From: Chanos chanos
Taxonomy: Eukaryota; Chordata; Actinopteri; Gonorynchiformes; Chanidae
Assembly: GCF_902362185.1 (NCBI RefSeq)
Contig: NC_044497.1
Span: 32,545,001-32,609,000 of the forward strand
DNA: 64,000 bases
Direction: 5' to 3'
The position numbers and the translations under genes are program-made. Positions 1 to 13,488 of the stretch are shown piece after piece (position 1 is the first letter of the stretch; every line of letters starts with the position of its first letter). The notes under the pieces are model-generated. The model searched no databases and was not told where the DNA came from. It was given only the letters and a program-made list of their open reading frames with translations.

Positions 1-160
1 AAACAGAAAATTACTGACATGATGGCATTCAAAGAAATGTGGGAATTGAGGTCATATTATCATCTTTTACATAAAACATTGCTGTCCTCATTATAAAATA
101 AAAAGAGAGAAGGTTCGGTCTGAGGTATATAGGAGAAGAAATGGAGAAAACCCTGCTCAC

Positions 161-3100
161 TTGACATTGATGTTTGCACAGATGAGAGAGTCATTGAGGA
201 GGAAAACTTTACGCTCTTTAGACTTGAGGACCTGGCCCTTCTCTCCATAAACTGTTTCAATCAAGGTCTCACACAGAATCAGCTGCTTCTGATCTGTGCT
301 CAGTTGCTGCAAAGCACAAAGATAGCCACATATTCAGAATGTACTTTGGCATATTAACAACACAGCAATACCACATTACTTTACCTTTGCTGTTCCAGAA
401 CCTGTAAATACACAAACTGAAACTCCAAGGGGAAATATACTTAAGGGCAGGCAGACACACACGAAAATACTTAAGAGATTTCTTCAGACATTACAGAGGA
501 TGTGTCTGTCGTCCATGTAACATCTCGAAATTTGGTTCTTTTTTTTTTTTCATGTGTGTGTGTACTGTCAAACAAATCCACGGCGGTTACATTGAGGTAA
601 CAATGAGGAACTCAAAAACTGCTTAGCTTTTATTCATTTGCATATGAATGCACACATAGGAGACTGTCTCTCTTTCTTACTTTCTTTCCCTCTCTCTGTC
701 TCTCTTTCTCTCTCTTTTTTTATAGTATAGGTGCTGAGGGACAGGAGCACCCTCTAGTGAATACATCATACTGTAGACACACACAAGCACAGCAGTCTCA
801 TTTCCTAAATGATGAGTGTGCCAGAGCTGTAATGGTGCGTAACCCAATTCACATCATTAGTTCTGGCAGCTCACTGAGTCAAATTACCTCTGTGCCACAG
901 AAGTGCCATATCATCACCTCTCAGGCGGAAATACCGACACATAACTCATGCTTCAGCAAAGAAGAGTGAAAGTCAAAGACAGATTTAATAGCTTTAATGG
1001 ATGTATTTTAACAGTGCCATCTGTGATAGACGATGATAAAATGCCATTTTAAAAAAAGTGTGTTAATTTAAAAATAGACGTTGTCACCGCATGACCGATC
1101 TTCAACATTTATATTTAGAAAGAAGAAAAGCACAAATACCAGTAACAGAGGGGCAACTGATGGCAGATATCACACCTTCGATGCTACATTTGCAGTAATG
1201 GCTCTGTGATAAAGGATAGTTCTGTTTATAAAGCTGTGAATGAGTGATTTTATGAAATGGACTCATGGCCCACCTTGCTCAGATTACGGTCGCTGACGCT
1301 GCGAGACAGCTGCTGCATCTCGGCGAGTTGGTCGGCCATCCGCTTCTGCTCGTTGAGTTTCTCTGCCAGTATCTCCAGCTCAGTGAGGGCCAGCTGCAGG
1401 GGCAGGCGGTCTTGATGCCCTTTAGGAGTGTTCTTCAACATGTCCTGATGACACAGAGAAGACCTTCATTCATGCCTCACGTGAGGACCAGAACTTCAAA
1501 ATCTTTCATCTAAAAGGCATATTCTACCTGTGTCTTTAACTTAATTAAAACCGACAAAATATGTTTTAAAAGATAGTGGAAACTTGGCATACATTTGACC
1601 ATATGCAGAAACAATCACTGTGTCTCTAATGCTTGATTTAGAAGACTTTGGCTATGTAATAGTATTATAGCAAATGGCAGCAATTTACACTCGCTGCTCA
1701 TGAGGGAGAAAAGAGGATTAAGTCAAGTCAATCAGTAAATCAGTGGACAATATAATCCCACCTAAGTAATCAAAAAGGTAAATGTGAGACACTGGAACAA
1801 ACTACCTTCAGTTTCTCAAAAGAATAAAAAAAGGGAAAAGTTGAGGTGTTTTTTGATTATTTTAGGGAAGGGGCACACCTCGAGGGATCTTATGTGTTTA
1901 ACATGAACTCTCTGTTTCAATTCCTCTTCTAAATTCTGTATTAAAACTCTTTCTTACCAAGTTCCCCTAACCGTCCTCAACCAGATCAAACGTCTAAGCT
2001 AAGTGTAAAAACATTAGGTCTCTGGTTTGCTTAGTTGCAGACTGCTTAGATATACTCAAACCAAAGTCTGTGCTTAAGTGACCCAAACCACAACTTCTAT
2101 GAACAACATCTCTCTTGCTCTTTGATAATTTTCTCTTTGATAAGATCACATTGTATACTCACAGCACACATTCTCTCTGGGTACTATAATATGTCAGAGC
2201 AAAAAAAAAAAAAAAACCCATCAACTTAATAAAGGACAAATAAGTGCATTTGATGCGGAGGGTTTGTCCCTTGAGGAGAACGGGCAAGGGAAGGGAGTAA
2301 GTGTTGGAGAACACTGACCTGTAACAGGAGGATGAACTGAGGAAAGCGCTGAATGGGCTTAACCATCAGGCCATACAGAGTGATCCTGTCAGCGCTGGCG
2401 AGCTGTTTCCTCTGTAAGTCAAAACAACATAGGAGCAGGTCAGCTGGAAACACATATACCCTGAGCAGATAGACTCTCTACACATATGGAGCCATTAAAA
2501 ACCCATTAAGGTTTCCTAATGAGTTTTAAGATTCCCGTACATCAGGCTATTATGACACGTTTTGAATAAAGCAACTTTGAGCCTTTTTAGAAAGTTAAAG
2601 TACTCAATACTAACTAAGAGAGGGGTGATATTTGAGCCTTGTCTTAAAGTGAACATTGACACTGGATAATCCAGTCGAAGAAAAAGGGAGAGAGAAATCA
2701 CCTTGAGAAACTCCAGGAAAGCTGGTTTGGACATGCAGGCTTTCTTGATGAGAGCCATAGCGCTGGTGAAGTTATTGACGTAGTCACTGTACACATCCAG
2801 TACCATAGACTTGGAAAACTATGAGAGATGGAGAACTTGTGAGACCTCAGAAGAGGTATATGTGCTATCAGTCAATAGAAAGTCAGATCAATTGACAGGA
2901 CGTAAAACTTCATGCCTAATATAAAAAAACTGAGACCTAAAGAAAGGCTCAAAAACTGTGGACAAAAAGTAATAACCCGTGATTAGTTCCCTATCAAGGA
3001 AACTCCACAAAGTCACGTGGAAGAGTCAAATGGAAGGAAGTACTTCCATTTTCCTTTTTTCTTTTGATTAATCATACACATATTCACAAAGTACGTGAGC

Positions 3101-3591
3101 AGGTCCCAGCAAAGGCTTGGGCAACATAAAGGAAATGAACAGTGTTTAAATAGAACTGCTGAGCATAGAGTCCTGAGTTTTTCCATCTGCAGCGAGAAGT
3201 CTCTGCGGCATGGGGCCAGAACAAAGTTAGTTACTTCGTAACGTGAATGAAAACTGTTGTGCAATGTAAGCTTGCCATCCCTCGGAATGAAATTAATCAT
3301 GCTCCATTCATCTCGTCTCCCACAGCGAACTTGAATTAATGTATCTAGTCTACTAGCAATTACTGAGAGCAAGGAATCTTACTGAGGCTACAAAAAGGTC
3401 TCCGATTTTTTCAGTGAGATCCCACTCGGCTACCCTGGAGGCTAGGGCAATCTGGAACATGGTGTGACACTGCAGGATCTCTCTGAGCCGGAAGAAAATG
3501 GGTTGGATCTTCTTTGGACTGAGGATACGTGGCTCTGCCTCCAGTAAAGGCCTCTGGTATTCCTGAGATCAGAGGAATATCAATGTTTTTT

Positions 3592-3622
<31 letters not shown>

Positions 3623-6600
3623 TTTGTTTGTGAATCAGTTAGCAAGAAATGCACTGAAATTTGAAGTGAGAGTCTCTCCTGAGGTTCCATTGCTCAAGAG
3701 TATCCAGTATAAAAATTTCAGGGAGACAGAGGTTTCTTCAGAGAGACAAATCATAGCAGTTTAAAGAAAATGGGATTGGGGATGGGAGTAAAAATAAAAC
3801 CAGATTTACTTACCTGTAGTATTCTCTTGAGAGAGTCCAGGTAGCTTTGTTCACTTTGGATGATGGAGCCAAGAATGTGGCGTCTGACGATCTGAGGCCA
3901 GTATAGAAAATGGTACACAAATTTAGGCTTACAAAATGAATTGTGTTCCCAATGATATGATGAGCAGATAATTAAAACTGAAGATATGAAAGTAAATTTA
4001 TGAGAATTTCATTATTCAAGAGTACACAGAACACAATGTGCACTAGTGGTGCATATATAATACCACTGCAAATAAAACAAACTAAAAACTGTTTACAGGC
4101 TGTGCATTGCATCCCTATTCTTATGTTACCTGCTCATATGTACATACACACACACACACACACACACACTCACACACACTCACACACACCTGCTGGCTGG
4201 TAAGGCCTTCTGGCATGGGGGCCAGCTGAGGAGGCGGGTGTTTCATTTCAGACACGGTCACATCCAGATACCCAGCATCATCCTCCGTGTCCACTGTGAG
4301 ATTGTAAAAGAGTCACAGTCACATCCTCTTGATTTTCAGCACAACAGTTTACAGTCCTGCAGCCTCATCTCTATTTCTCAGGCTAAAACCATATGACTGT
4401 CTGATCAACTGAGGGAAAGTACATGTGAATCAGTCACAGTGTAGAGTAGAAATGTCAGCCTTTGAGTAATACTCGCACCAGGTCACTGAAGAATTGATCA
4501 CTACAGAATTAAAATCCATATTTTGTAAATATGTCATGGCCTTAACAGAAAGAAATTCCTGCACACAAATGAAAGCAATTGAAAGAAAAAGAAATATATA
4601 TAAACTGCTCAACAAATAAATAGACAGCAAACCTGTGGTATCTTTTTTATTCAGGAAGGAGACTTTGCGCAGCATGGCTATTTTGGTCTTTTCCAGTCCA
4701 TCCTTAGTTCCATTTCGGGCTGCTTTCATGAGCTGCTGAACCTGTGAGGGGAGAGGAAAGGGTAAGAGATAGGGAGAGAGAGAGAAATATAGAGAGGAGC
4801 TGTGGAGTGGAAGACTGAGACAGGAGGTCTGCTGCTCTTTGAGACAGAGGTCTAAAAAAGAGCTGAATTTGCAAATGGATCAGTGTGTTCACCAACAAGG
4901 ACAAACCCATTCCTCCAAGGTCCCACGGTTCAATTGCAATACGCAAAGTGGATTTAAATAACAGTTTCAGTTTCACTCTGTGGCAAAACTGAAAAAAAAA
5001 AATTCTCTAAGCAGTAACTCAAGACCAGTATATATCATATGTAACTGAGTTCCAGTATGGTGGTAAGTTTTGCATTAGGACTCTTAACTGCAGTCTCTGT
5101 AAATACTAATATCCTCTGACATGGTGATGTGTGTGAAAATTGAAGGAAGATTCAGAACATTGGGTGAGACAGAAATGCCTTCAGTTAAACTGGCTAATGG
5201 ACAGACTAAGGCAATGAGAGTCAAATTAAGACATCGATAGACAGACACATCGCATATGATAAATAACTCACATACTTTATCTAATTCAATAATTTAACCT
5301 CCACTATTCTTTGAAGAATATACCTTGATGTCATAGCTTTGTTTGATCAAGTTGACATCACATGCCCCTAACCGCATGGCCAGTTCACGCCTGGTCCTGA
5401 CACAGCGATCCCTTAGGCGATGGACATCTGGAGAGATCTACCGCCATCACCATATTGACGAGCCCACAAGCAATTGTATGAGTGGGAAAGCAAAAGAGAT
5501 TGATGCACAGAGAAAAAGACAGAAGGAGAAATGAAAGAACATGAAAAAAGGAAGGAGACTGGAAGGTTCAAAACAAAGAAAAAAGGAGTTCAGGCATACT
5601 GCAACACCCAAAAGGACAATCAAAAGAGGCTCAGTTAAAAGTTAGACAAAGCAGTGCAGAACCAGACAGCTTAAAGTCTTAGGGAGTTTCACTGGGCTTC
5701 TCAAATCATATCTTTACCATAATCCATGGTACAGTAAAGCATATCTTATGCTCCCTGTTCGTGAACACGTAGTTCTGTCTTTCAGAGAATTACAGTTTAT
5801 CAGCAGAGGACAGATTTGGATTACCCCATCACCCTTGTGATTATTTTCTGTACCTGGATTGTCAGTGTCAGTCATGCATGAAAAGAGACATCTGGAGAGA
5901 TGTTCCATTAAAGAGACACACAATTTCAGAGGAGAATGAAAATAAGCAGCAGCATTAGAGGAACAGGGGAAGCCCAGGAAGGAAAGGGAACTGAGACTGG
6001 CTCCTGAGTGAAGAAATAGCCTTTCCTCCTCAACATTAATAATAACAACAGCACAGTGACGTTAACGCTCAAATGTCTCTGTCTGCTTAATGGTTCTGAT
6101 TATGTTTTATGGCTGATACATGTGATGAATTGCAAGTCTCGGGCTGCCCCAAATATTACGGACTTAAAATAATTGCTTGCAATTCTGATGTGTATGTCAA
6201 TCTGATAAAAGTTAATATTGCCACCTTGTGGCGAAACTCAGAAATTGGCAAAAATCTTTCACTGCCTGCGTGAAGCCAATCCTTACTTCATTTTATAGAG
6301 CAAATGATACACTGAAGCAGGGCTCTCACTTCCATATTTACAACATGTTTGTGCCACAGTTGGTTTGATGACCTTCATTGACGTTCACAGGTTTTTACAT
6401 ATCACCAAATTGCACTGATGCATGTACATTTGACAAAGCCAAACACACACACACACACACACGCGCGTGTGCGCAAAGCACAGTCTCTCTGTTACCTTGC
6501 TGCGTGTTGGCTGCTTGGTCTCGCTGTCAGACTGTTCATCATAACTCTCAAATTCACTGGAGCTCCAGCCATTATCTGCCCCTCCCAACCGCTCAGGCCT

Positions 6601-9600
6601 CATCACATCCTCATAGATTGCATCTATCAAAGAGACACAGAGAAACAATTAACATCTACATATACACTAATATGCTACATACACAATCTTTTCTATCAGA
6701 AACTGTGGCAGCTCAAACAGAGCGAGCAGTATTTCAGAGGTGCATAATGTTGTGCAACTGCATTGATAAAAGTCGCCAAAACAAAGTGCTTCATAACAAA
6801 TAATGCTGATAACAAGTGTTTTTTGAGAAGTGTATTACATGCAGTTAAAAATGGAGCCAAGGCACTGACCTCCATTAGGACTGAGGCTATTCTCACAGGG
6901 CACGTCGTCATAAATCGGCTCTGTCTGCAATGAGGGCAGTTTCTCTTCTGAAGGGCCAGAGGGTGAGTCTTCCTCCACCTCAAAAAGTGCTTTGCCTAGA
7001 ACAGAGAACCACGGGCAGGGGTTTAGGTTAAGACTGAGCGATAGAGTTATGAGTGCGTTCATTAAGGCAGATTTAGTTTAGTTAAAGGTCTGATTATGTG
7101 CTATGAGCACTGCTGGAGGTCTTCTACAGCAAATAGTGAGAGTGCGGCAGCTTTAACCTCTACTCCATATACACGTTGAGTCAAATCCATAAAGTGGATT
7201 AGGAGGACTTTTGAGTGACAAAGTTTAAAAAGACTGCAACAATATCGATCAAATACCAGAAAAAAAATGGATCAGACGTGGCAGATTATTGATCCTATTG
7301 CAGATAGCAGCAGTGGGGAGCACAGACAAACAACAGTACTCAGAACTGATGTGCACTGATGAGTGAGATAGGCAGGCAGGCAGTTCTAATTCATCCCACC
7401 ACATCGCCAGTGGGTTTGAGTCATAGGCTGACCTACATCAAAAATAAATAAATAAAACAAAATAAACAAAATAAAAAAAAAATAAAGAGTACTGTTTTAC
7501 AAGAAAAAGGAGCACAGGTCTCAAAACCTAAAAACATTTTGCCTCCAAATCAGATAGCACTGTTTAGAGAGCTAGCTGGTAGGCTTTCAGTCAGCATTCT
7601 GCTCTCCCACTGTTTCAAGAAGCCTGAACCTTAAGGACAGTGCAAAGACAAACTCCTTACAAACAGTTTGCACTGCACATATCTGAACGGTACATCTAGG
7701 ATTACCACCATGGATGTTTGCACAACATGGTTCATAGCAGGCCCTAACAGGATGTAAGCATTTGGGGACCTTGAACTTTATCTCAGGCAATAAAACGCCT
7801 TAATGTAGACTCAGTGTATTTCTGACGATGGTAAACAGTAAATGTGTAATCGTTTTATACAGTGTTCATTTATTTTAACTGTTAGTGAATTTCATTGAAT
7901 GGTTATGTGTTTAATCATGTCTTGTACACTACGCCTCGCAAGTGCTGCATTGCATTTAAAATAGAGGTGTGAAAAAAACAGGGTAAGGAAAACAAGGACA
8001 GGCCATAGACATAACAATCAACTCCCACCTCTGGCATAAATGAACTACGAACAGATAGGCTAGGTGTGTCTAGACTCTGAGGGTCCTCTAGATGCAGTCA
8101 GAGAGACTGTTCATAAATGAACACTGGGAAAATGTTCTGGGCACAAGGAGACGAGCTAAACTACTCCACTGGTACTAAGACAGTTAGCAGCATCAACACT
8201 CTGGGAGAAATATACGGGGAAAAGGGTTGCCATAGCTACAGTTTAGGGGACGTATACCTTTGTGCAGTCGCTGAGTGAGTTCTGAAACCACACTGAACCA
8301 TTCCCGGGACCGAGCTGGTGCCTGAGCTAAACAGACACACACAGTTGAGGACATTGCCGTATTTGGGCCCAGAAGCGTAACTCATAGGAATGGTCCTTAT
8401 ACTTGTACACCAGCCTTTTGTATTTGCAATATCTCCCACTTGCGGTGACTCTTTATCATGCACTATGATTCAGTCTCCTAATGACGTCATGCATTTGAAC
8501 TCTGACAGATTTTGTCAGCAAAAAAAAAAAAAAAGAATCTGTTCACATGAGGTGAGATATGTTCTCAGTATTTTAGGTGGGAGTTACATTGCTCAGAAGA
8601 GATTGCTCTTAGATTGCTCTTTCGTTAAAAGTTTCATTCAAAATCAAACAAAAATCACACACAGTTACAGGAATGAACTCGAGGTTCCTCTTGTTTGTCA
8701 CATACCATCTCACTCTTGAGTAATACATTTGATTCTTCATGTTCTACTTGTCAAAATTATATCTGATTTTTAGTTTATCACATGAACACAACGATCCGCT
8801 TGATCAGAGCAAATTTTTGGGAGATCAGAATGGAAAAAAACCAAACAATTCTGCTATGATTCTCAGGGCTGAACCAGCGACGGGCTTGGCCTGGGTGTCA
8901 GTGTCTGCTCCCAGTGAGGTCATGCAGTGCCTGACTTTGATTAGTCATTATTATTGTTGGGATTTCAGAAAGCCTTATTTTGGTGTGGCATATTTGCAGT
9001 AAGCTGTGTGTGATTATTATAACATAAGACGGCATGTGCTTGCGAGGGGGCTGATAACGCTGCTTTTCCACTGAGCCACAGACCTGTCTCAACATGTGTG
9101 TGTGCCGTCTTCTTCACAACAGGTGTGTAATAACCCTCAGGCAGAGAATGAGTATCTGGAGGTTGATTCACAAACACAAATCTGGGCATTTGAAGGAAAC
9201 AGTCTAAGATGCCCCGTAAAAAGATCTGTCCATTCAAGATGTCCACGTATTGTGACTTCTGTCATTTTTAAATTGATTCTAATAAGGGTTTTAGTTTTGA
9301 TGCTGATAGTGCATTTCTACCGATTTATATGAATTCACTTAAATGTTGGACAGAATATAGATTAGGACAACTCGTTATTTTGGGAGAAGGCATACATTTT
9401 GGCTCAGACCTGATTTGACTTTACATTACCTTCATAAATGGAATTTTTCTTCCAAACGGCTTCTTCAGACACTCTAGCTTCAGTGCAGACAGAACTCCTG
9501 AAACATTAAAAACAATTCTGATATCAGTCCTTTCTGTTTTTTTTTTTTTTTAAACAAAAGGTAAATAAATAATGCAAAATAATGCTGTGACAGTTCCTAC

Positions 9601-12069
9601 TAGCTCATGCAAGAAAGTACCCTGCTGAATAGCTAATATCGAATCAGTCAAGTCAACAAATTAATTCAAGAAATACTGTTACTAAACCTCTCTTTAAGTC
9701 ATTTAACTATCTGACAGGATTAAACTTTATTTCCTGTTAATGCAGGTCAATCAATGACATCCCGAGAAGAATGAGTTCTCAAAGTACTATTTATTTACAA
9801 AGTGATGGCATATCCAATTGTGGAATGCAGATATTTGTCTTACCCATCAGGAGACTCCCTGGACACCATATCTATGGATGTTAAATGGCACTGTATTAGC
9901 AACAGATTCAGCAAACAGTTTAACTGCACAGTATGACTTCTAAATATATAACAGTGCACCAGGCTGCTATAAACAAACCTTGAGTGGAAATTATGTGCTC
10001 ATTTTGGCTGTTAAGCAAGGTCTTGAAAATAAATCCTACAGCAATACCATAAGAAATGTTTGTTTAAACTAGAGCAGAGACATAACTCACCAGGACTGTT
10101 GGTGTGTGGATGAGCAGGAATGCTCTGGTCCTCCTGACCAGCAGGAGTAACTTCATGTATGTCCTTTTTAGTAGTAGCTGAGGCAGGTTTCACCGCTGAG
10201 GAGTAAAGCTGACTTAAATCCATTGTGCCACTCTTGTAAGACGGATTTTCCACAGTCTCTAAAAGGTTTGTTCTCATAGACGAATCTACTTTATCTCTAG
10301 TCCCTTCTGTATCTGCTGTTGCCACATCCTGCTCTTCATCACTGTCATCAAACTGAAACTTCTCACCTAGCTCCTCTTCCTCATCTTCCTCTTCTTCTTC
10401 TGGATGATGCATCTGTGCTATCCCAGTGGGCATAGACTCTGGAACAAATCACAACCAAGAAATAAGATCATTCACAGATTTGACTGATATAAACAATCAG
10501 AGACTTGCGCAAAAAAAAAAAAAAAAGATTTAGAATACTTGATACTAACTACTTTTTTTAAAAATTAAAACTAAATTTATGAACTATTTCAACTGTGTGT
10601 TGATTAATATTCTCCTCGCACAGTCCTGGTAACACTCTGGCAGTAACACCCCTCTCTGTTAAATAATACCTGCTTTTATCCTAGTCTGGGAAAAATGAGA
10701 TTTTAAAGGAACTACAAAGGACTGTGATTTATTGGTAAAAATACAATGATACCAGAGCTTATCTAAAGGTGTGACCATTTATTTTGTGAGCAATGTTGAA
10801 GGCAGAACCAGGCTGTAAGTGAGTCATTCTCTGTGCTGGAAAGAACACTCAAACATTTTGAATCTGACCTTAATATAGAGTAAGGCAACTTCAGACCTCT
10901 AAGTGGAGACCGATCATGGTCTTATGAAGTCCATTGGCACAAACTTCTTTAGAATTTAGTCTTTCAACTGAGAGGAAAAAAAGCTTGAAGCAAAACTTAC
11001 TGCTGTATTTATAGATTACTAATTCACCTTTTTGGTAATAGATGTTGCTGATGATCAGTGAGGTGTGAGATAAAATTGGTGTCCGTAGGTTTTTGTTTTG
11101 GTAAATTAAGCCATGTTAAGCTTTTTTTTTCCCATTATGCGATTTAGAATCTAACCACGCATGATCCCTTTAAAATGCTCATTTTACAAGGGCGTAGTAG
11201 AAGTAGTAGTACTTAGCAGAAAAAAGAAACAACCTGTGGATAACTTATCATACAAGGTTTACAGCACAATCACTCGCACACAGTGTCCAACTTTGGAATA
11301 TTCCATGGGAACAGTGACATTAAAATGCCACAACTGGTCGCTATTAACTTCCTTGTAAACACACATCTCAGAGATGTCTAAGCAATGTATGCCAGTGGAT
11401 GTCGTAATATTAATGGTGAGTGTTTGCTCATTTGCAGCTTATCTCTGAGACGTCACTTCTGGGCTAGGAAAAATGTCACTGGTTTAACAATGAACTAGGA
11501 GTAGATCTAAAACCTCTGTAGCCACTGAAAAGTTCCACGCAGTCAATAACACCTTGAACAATCAGTGGCATTTCCCATCATTTAGAGGTTAAGTCTCAGA
11601 TATGTATTGCAGTGCTACCTGTTTATCTACATAAATTCAAATGCTCAATATTCAAGCAATACTCAATATTTGTCTATGCAAATGTATATTCACAGTAGAC
11701 TATCCACAGATCTTGGGCCTGAGACCCTTGAACTCGTGACCCCTGACCCCATTTCATCCATAACAGCCTTTGCCTAACTAACACATTCCAACAGAGCAGA
11801 TCTAATCATGATTAGTGGAGATCTCTCAAAAAGGCGTCAGGATATATGCCCTCATACATAGCATTACCACAGGGAATTATTGTTTTAGACATGGACTGAG
11901 AGTAACATATTACCAGCTATTTCTTTTCTTTCTTTTCTCAACTCAACTTGTCATAGTTATAATTCTTGTGAATTGCACTGTAATGTAATTTTAATTGCAA
12001 TGTAATTTTAACTATGTAATGTAATTTTATAATAACAAACAAACAAGAAAACAAATGAGTCAATATATA

Positions 12070-12115
<46 letters not shown>

Positions 12116-13254
12116 TTTAATAAATATATAAATAATCATAGTGATAAAATGTGTTAGAACATGCAGAAAAAGGCAACACAAACATAAAAGAAAAGCAAAC
12201 GAAATTGCTTGAAATTCTATAAAATTTCAGTAATCTGAGACTAATCTAAAAGTAATACAGAAATAATCTCTGAGACAGTTTAGGAATGCATTGTAAAATC
12301 AAACAGTATGATAAGATCAATTGCAATCCATACAACAACACAGGCCTCAGCATGAGGCTCTATAGCAAAAAGCCATATAATTTAAATGAAAAGTCCTGTT
12401 CTTTTACTCTGTGTAGTGAGAAACTATAAGAAATGGGGATTATGAGTTGTTCACACAGCAGGACTGTGCTGAGGAAACAGGTGATGAGCAGGATTACACA
12501 TGTGACCATATGGCTACTCGAAAGCATTTTCTACTGGAAGTACTCACATTGAGGAAATACTTTCGCACCACAAAACATGCATATTAATCAGTAACTTCAA
12601 CCCAGTGAACGTCACAATACTGCAGCATGACTCCTGTGCCAGATATAGGTCTAAGGGTCACTGGGCTCTCCTATCTCACCTCAGTGCCACTCTCCTATCT
12701 TACCTCAGCATTGTCCCTCTCTGTACGTTTTAAATCCTTCATTGAACCAGCAGTAACAAGACATTACCTTGTCTGTCTTTGTCCTTATTAGTTTCCCGCC
12801 AGCAAAAGTAGGAACATTTCTTAGAGCCCATAACGTGGACTCTCGGCAACACCCGAAACTTCAACGACTGGTTCATACAAACAGTCTCCATGTCTGCAGA
12901 GTGAATGTGTGTCAGGAGTAAATGGCATATGGCGTGGTAGCCAGGAACCTCTGATACAGCATATGGCCAGTGGCTTGAGTATGCTAGGGCGCTTAAACAC
13001 TTTCCCAAACCCTCTGGGGATTAGAGGGTCACACTGTAATGTCATACTGTAATGTCTCACAGCACCTCGGTTTCAGACTGTACTCTTGGAAGAAAAGAAA
13101 TGTGGAGGGTACAGTGCATGTATTGCGGTGATCCACTGTGGTAAGTCATGAGTAACAGATCACTCATTTGTCAACAGATTAGAACTCGGGTTACTCAAGT
13201 TTTAAATGCGTCGTCATAGCGTTTCTGTCCAAAGGCACCCTAAAAGCATGGGTA

Positions 13255-13300
<46 letters not shown>

Positions 13301-13459
13301 AATGTCCTTCTCTACAGAGAAGCAGCACACGTTGTAGTATTTTTCAAGCATAAAACTTCATTTATAAATCCTGAGTACCAGTAGTTTTGCTTGCGCCTGC
13401 GTAAACAAAAATATGCATTCACCTGTGACATGAGGGATGGATGACTGTGAGGATGTCAT
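161..13459 (-). CDS. arhgef10l: Rho guanine nucleotide exchange factor 10-like protein (3' end outside window)
   Basis: This gene encodes a RhoGEF of the ARHGEF10 group, which loads GTP onto Rho-type GTPases in the cytosol. Coding exons in transcript order are 13459-13423, 10438-10091, 9497-9430, 8321-8258, 6995-6870, 6623-6496, 5437-5324, 4741-4633, 4293-4190, 3891-3814, 3562-3383, 2818-2702, 2411-2319, 1444-1274 and 306-161. The phases join cleanly and give about 627 residues. The N-terminus is acidic (a Glu-rich run, then FQFDDSDEE), followed by [10 protein letters not shown] and [11 protein letters not shown], all typical of ARHGEF10L. The DH domain starts near residue 367 ([20 protein letters not shown]) and includes [13 protein letters not shown] and [14 protein letters not shown]. 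The PH-like part starts near residue 580 ([20 protein letters not shown]). The C-terminal WD-like half lies left of base 1. In human the gene neighbours RCC2, as here. The start codon is the first ATG of the exon at 13423-13488. Confidence 0.93.
541..552. repeat. poly-T run
   Basis: This is a short homopolymer in the intron between the 1274-1444 and 161-306 exons of arhgef10l. A pyrimidine-rich tract (CTCTCT with TTTCTT) follows near 667-720. I see no gene in this stretch. Confidence 0.6.
3604..3623. repeat. (TA)n microsatellite
   Basis: A run of about ten TA units follows a T-run and A-run in an arhgef10l intron. It is a simple repeat with no coding content. Confidence 0.85.
4145..4189. repeat. 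(CA)n microsatellite that forms a splice donor
   Basis: CA repeats, interrupted by TCACACACAC units, abut the lower edge of the arhgef10l exon at 4190-4293. On the gene's own (minus) strand the exon ends CCAGCAG and the intron begins directly with GTGTGTGTGAG. The repeat therefore supplies the 5' splice site and many further GT dinucleotides. Confidence 0.85.
6443..6470. repeat. (CA)n/(CG)n microsatellite
   Basis: A short CA array grades into CGCGCGTGTGCG. It lies about 26 bases from the donor of the arhgef10l exon at 6496-6623, inside the intron. Confidence 0.8.
12077..12106. repeat. (TA)n microsatellite
   Basis: A run of about fifteen TA units is followed by a T-run. It lies in the arhgef10l intron between the exon at 10091-10438 and the alternative first exon at 12768-12891. 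The flanks are AT-rich and non-coding. Confidence 0.85.
12768..12891 (-). CDS. arhgef10l: Probable alternative first coding exon of arhgef10l
   Basis: An open reading frame starting [16 protein letters not shown] runs 41 codons plus one base. It ends at a good donor (AGACAAG followed by gtaatg). Its phase (one base left over) is exactly that of the annotated first coding exon at 13423-13459, so both can splice to the acceptor at 10438 and continue ESMPTGIAQ. This would give an isoform whose basic, Cys-containing N-terminus replaces [12 protein letters not shown]. The frame is open further upstream, to an ATG at 13008, so the exact start is uncertain. I do not recognise the peptide. The evidence is the splice phase plus the long open frame. 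Confidence 0.5.
13256..13300. repeat. (TG)n microsatellite
   Basis: TG units broken once by TTTG lie between the two candidate first coding exons of arhgef10l. Confidence 0.85.
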
Positions 13460-13488
13460 TGGCTCAGTCTGGTGTCACATCTGCCCTT

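Noticed and set aside
161-5437. Initial reading of the RhoGEF as PLEKHG5, which is also on 1p36
   Set aside because: [21 protein letters not shown] and [20 protein letters not shown] belong to ARHGEF10L, and the neighbouring rcc2 supports this.
6378-6803. 141-codon plus-strand open frame
   Set aside because: It overlaps a real arhgef10l exon on the other strand and a CA repeat, with no coding signal of its own.
9844-9871. Possible 28-bp micro-exon of arhgef10l with good acceptor and donor
   Set aside because: Including it shifts the frame of the following exons into a stop. The flanking exons join in frame without it.
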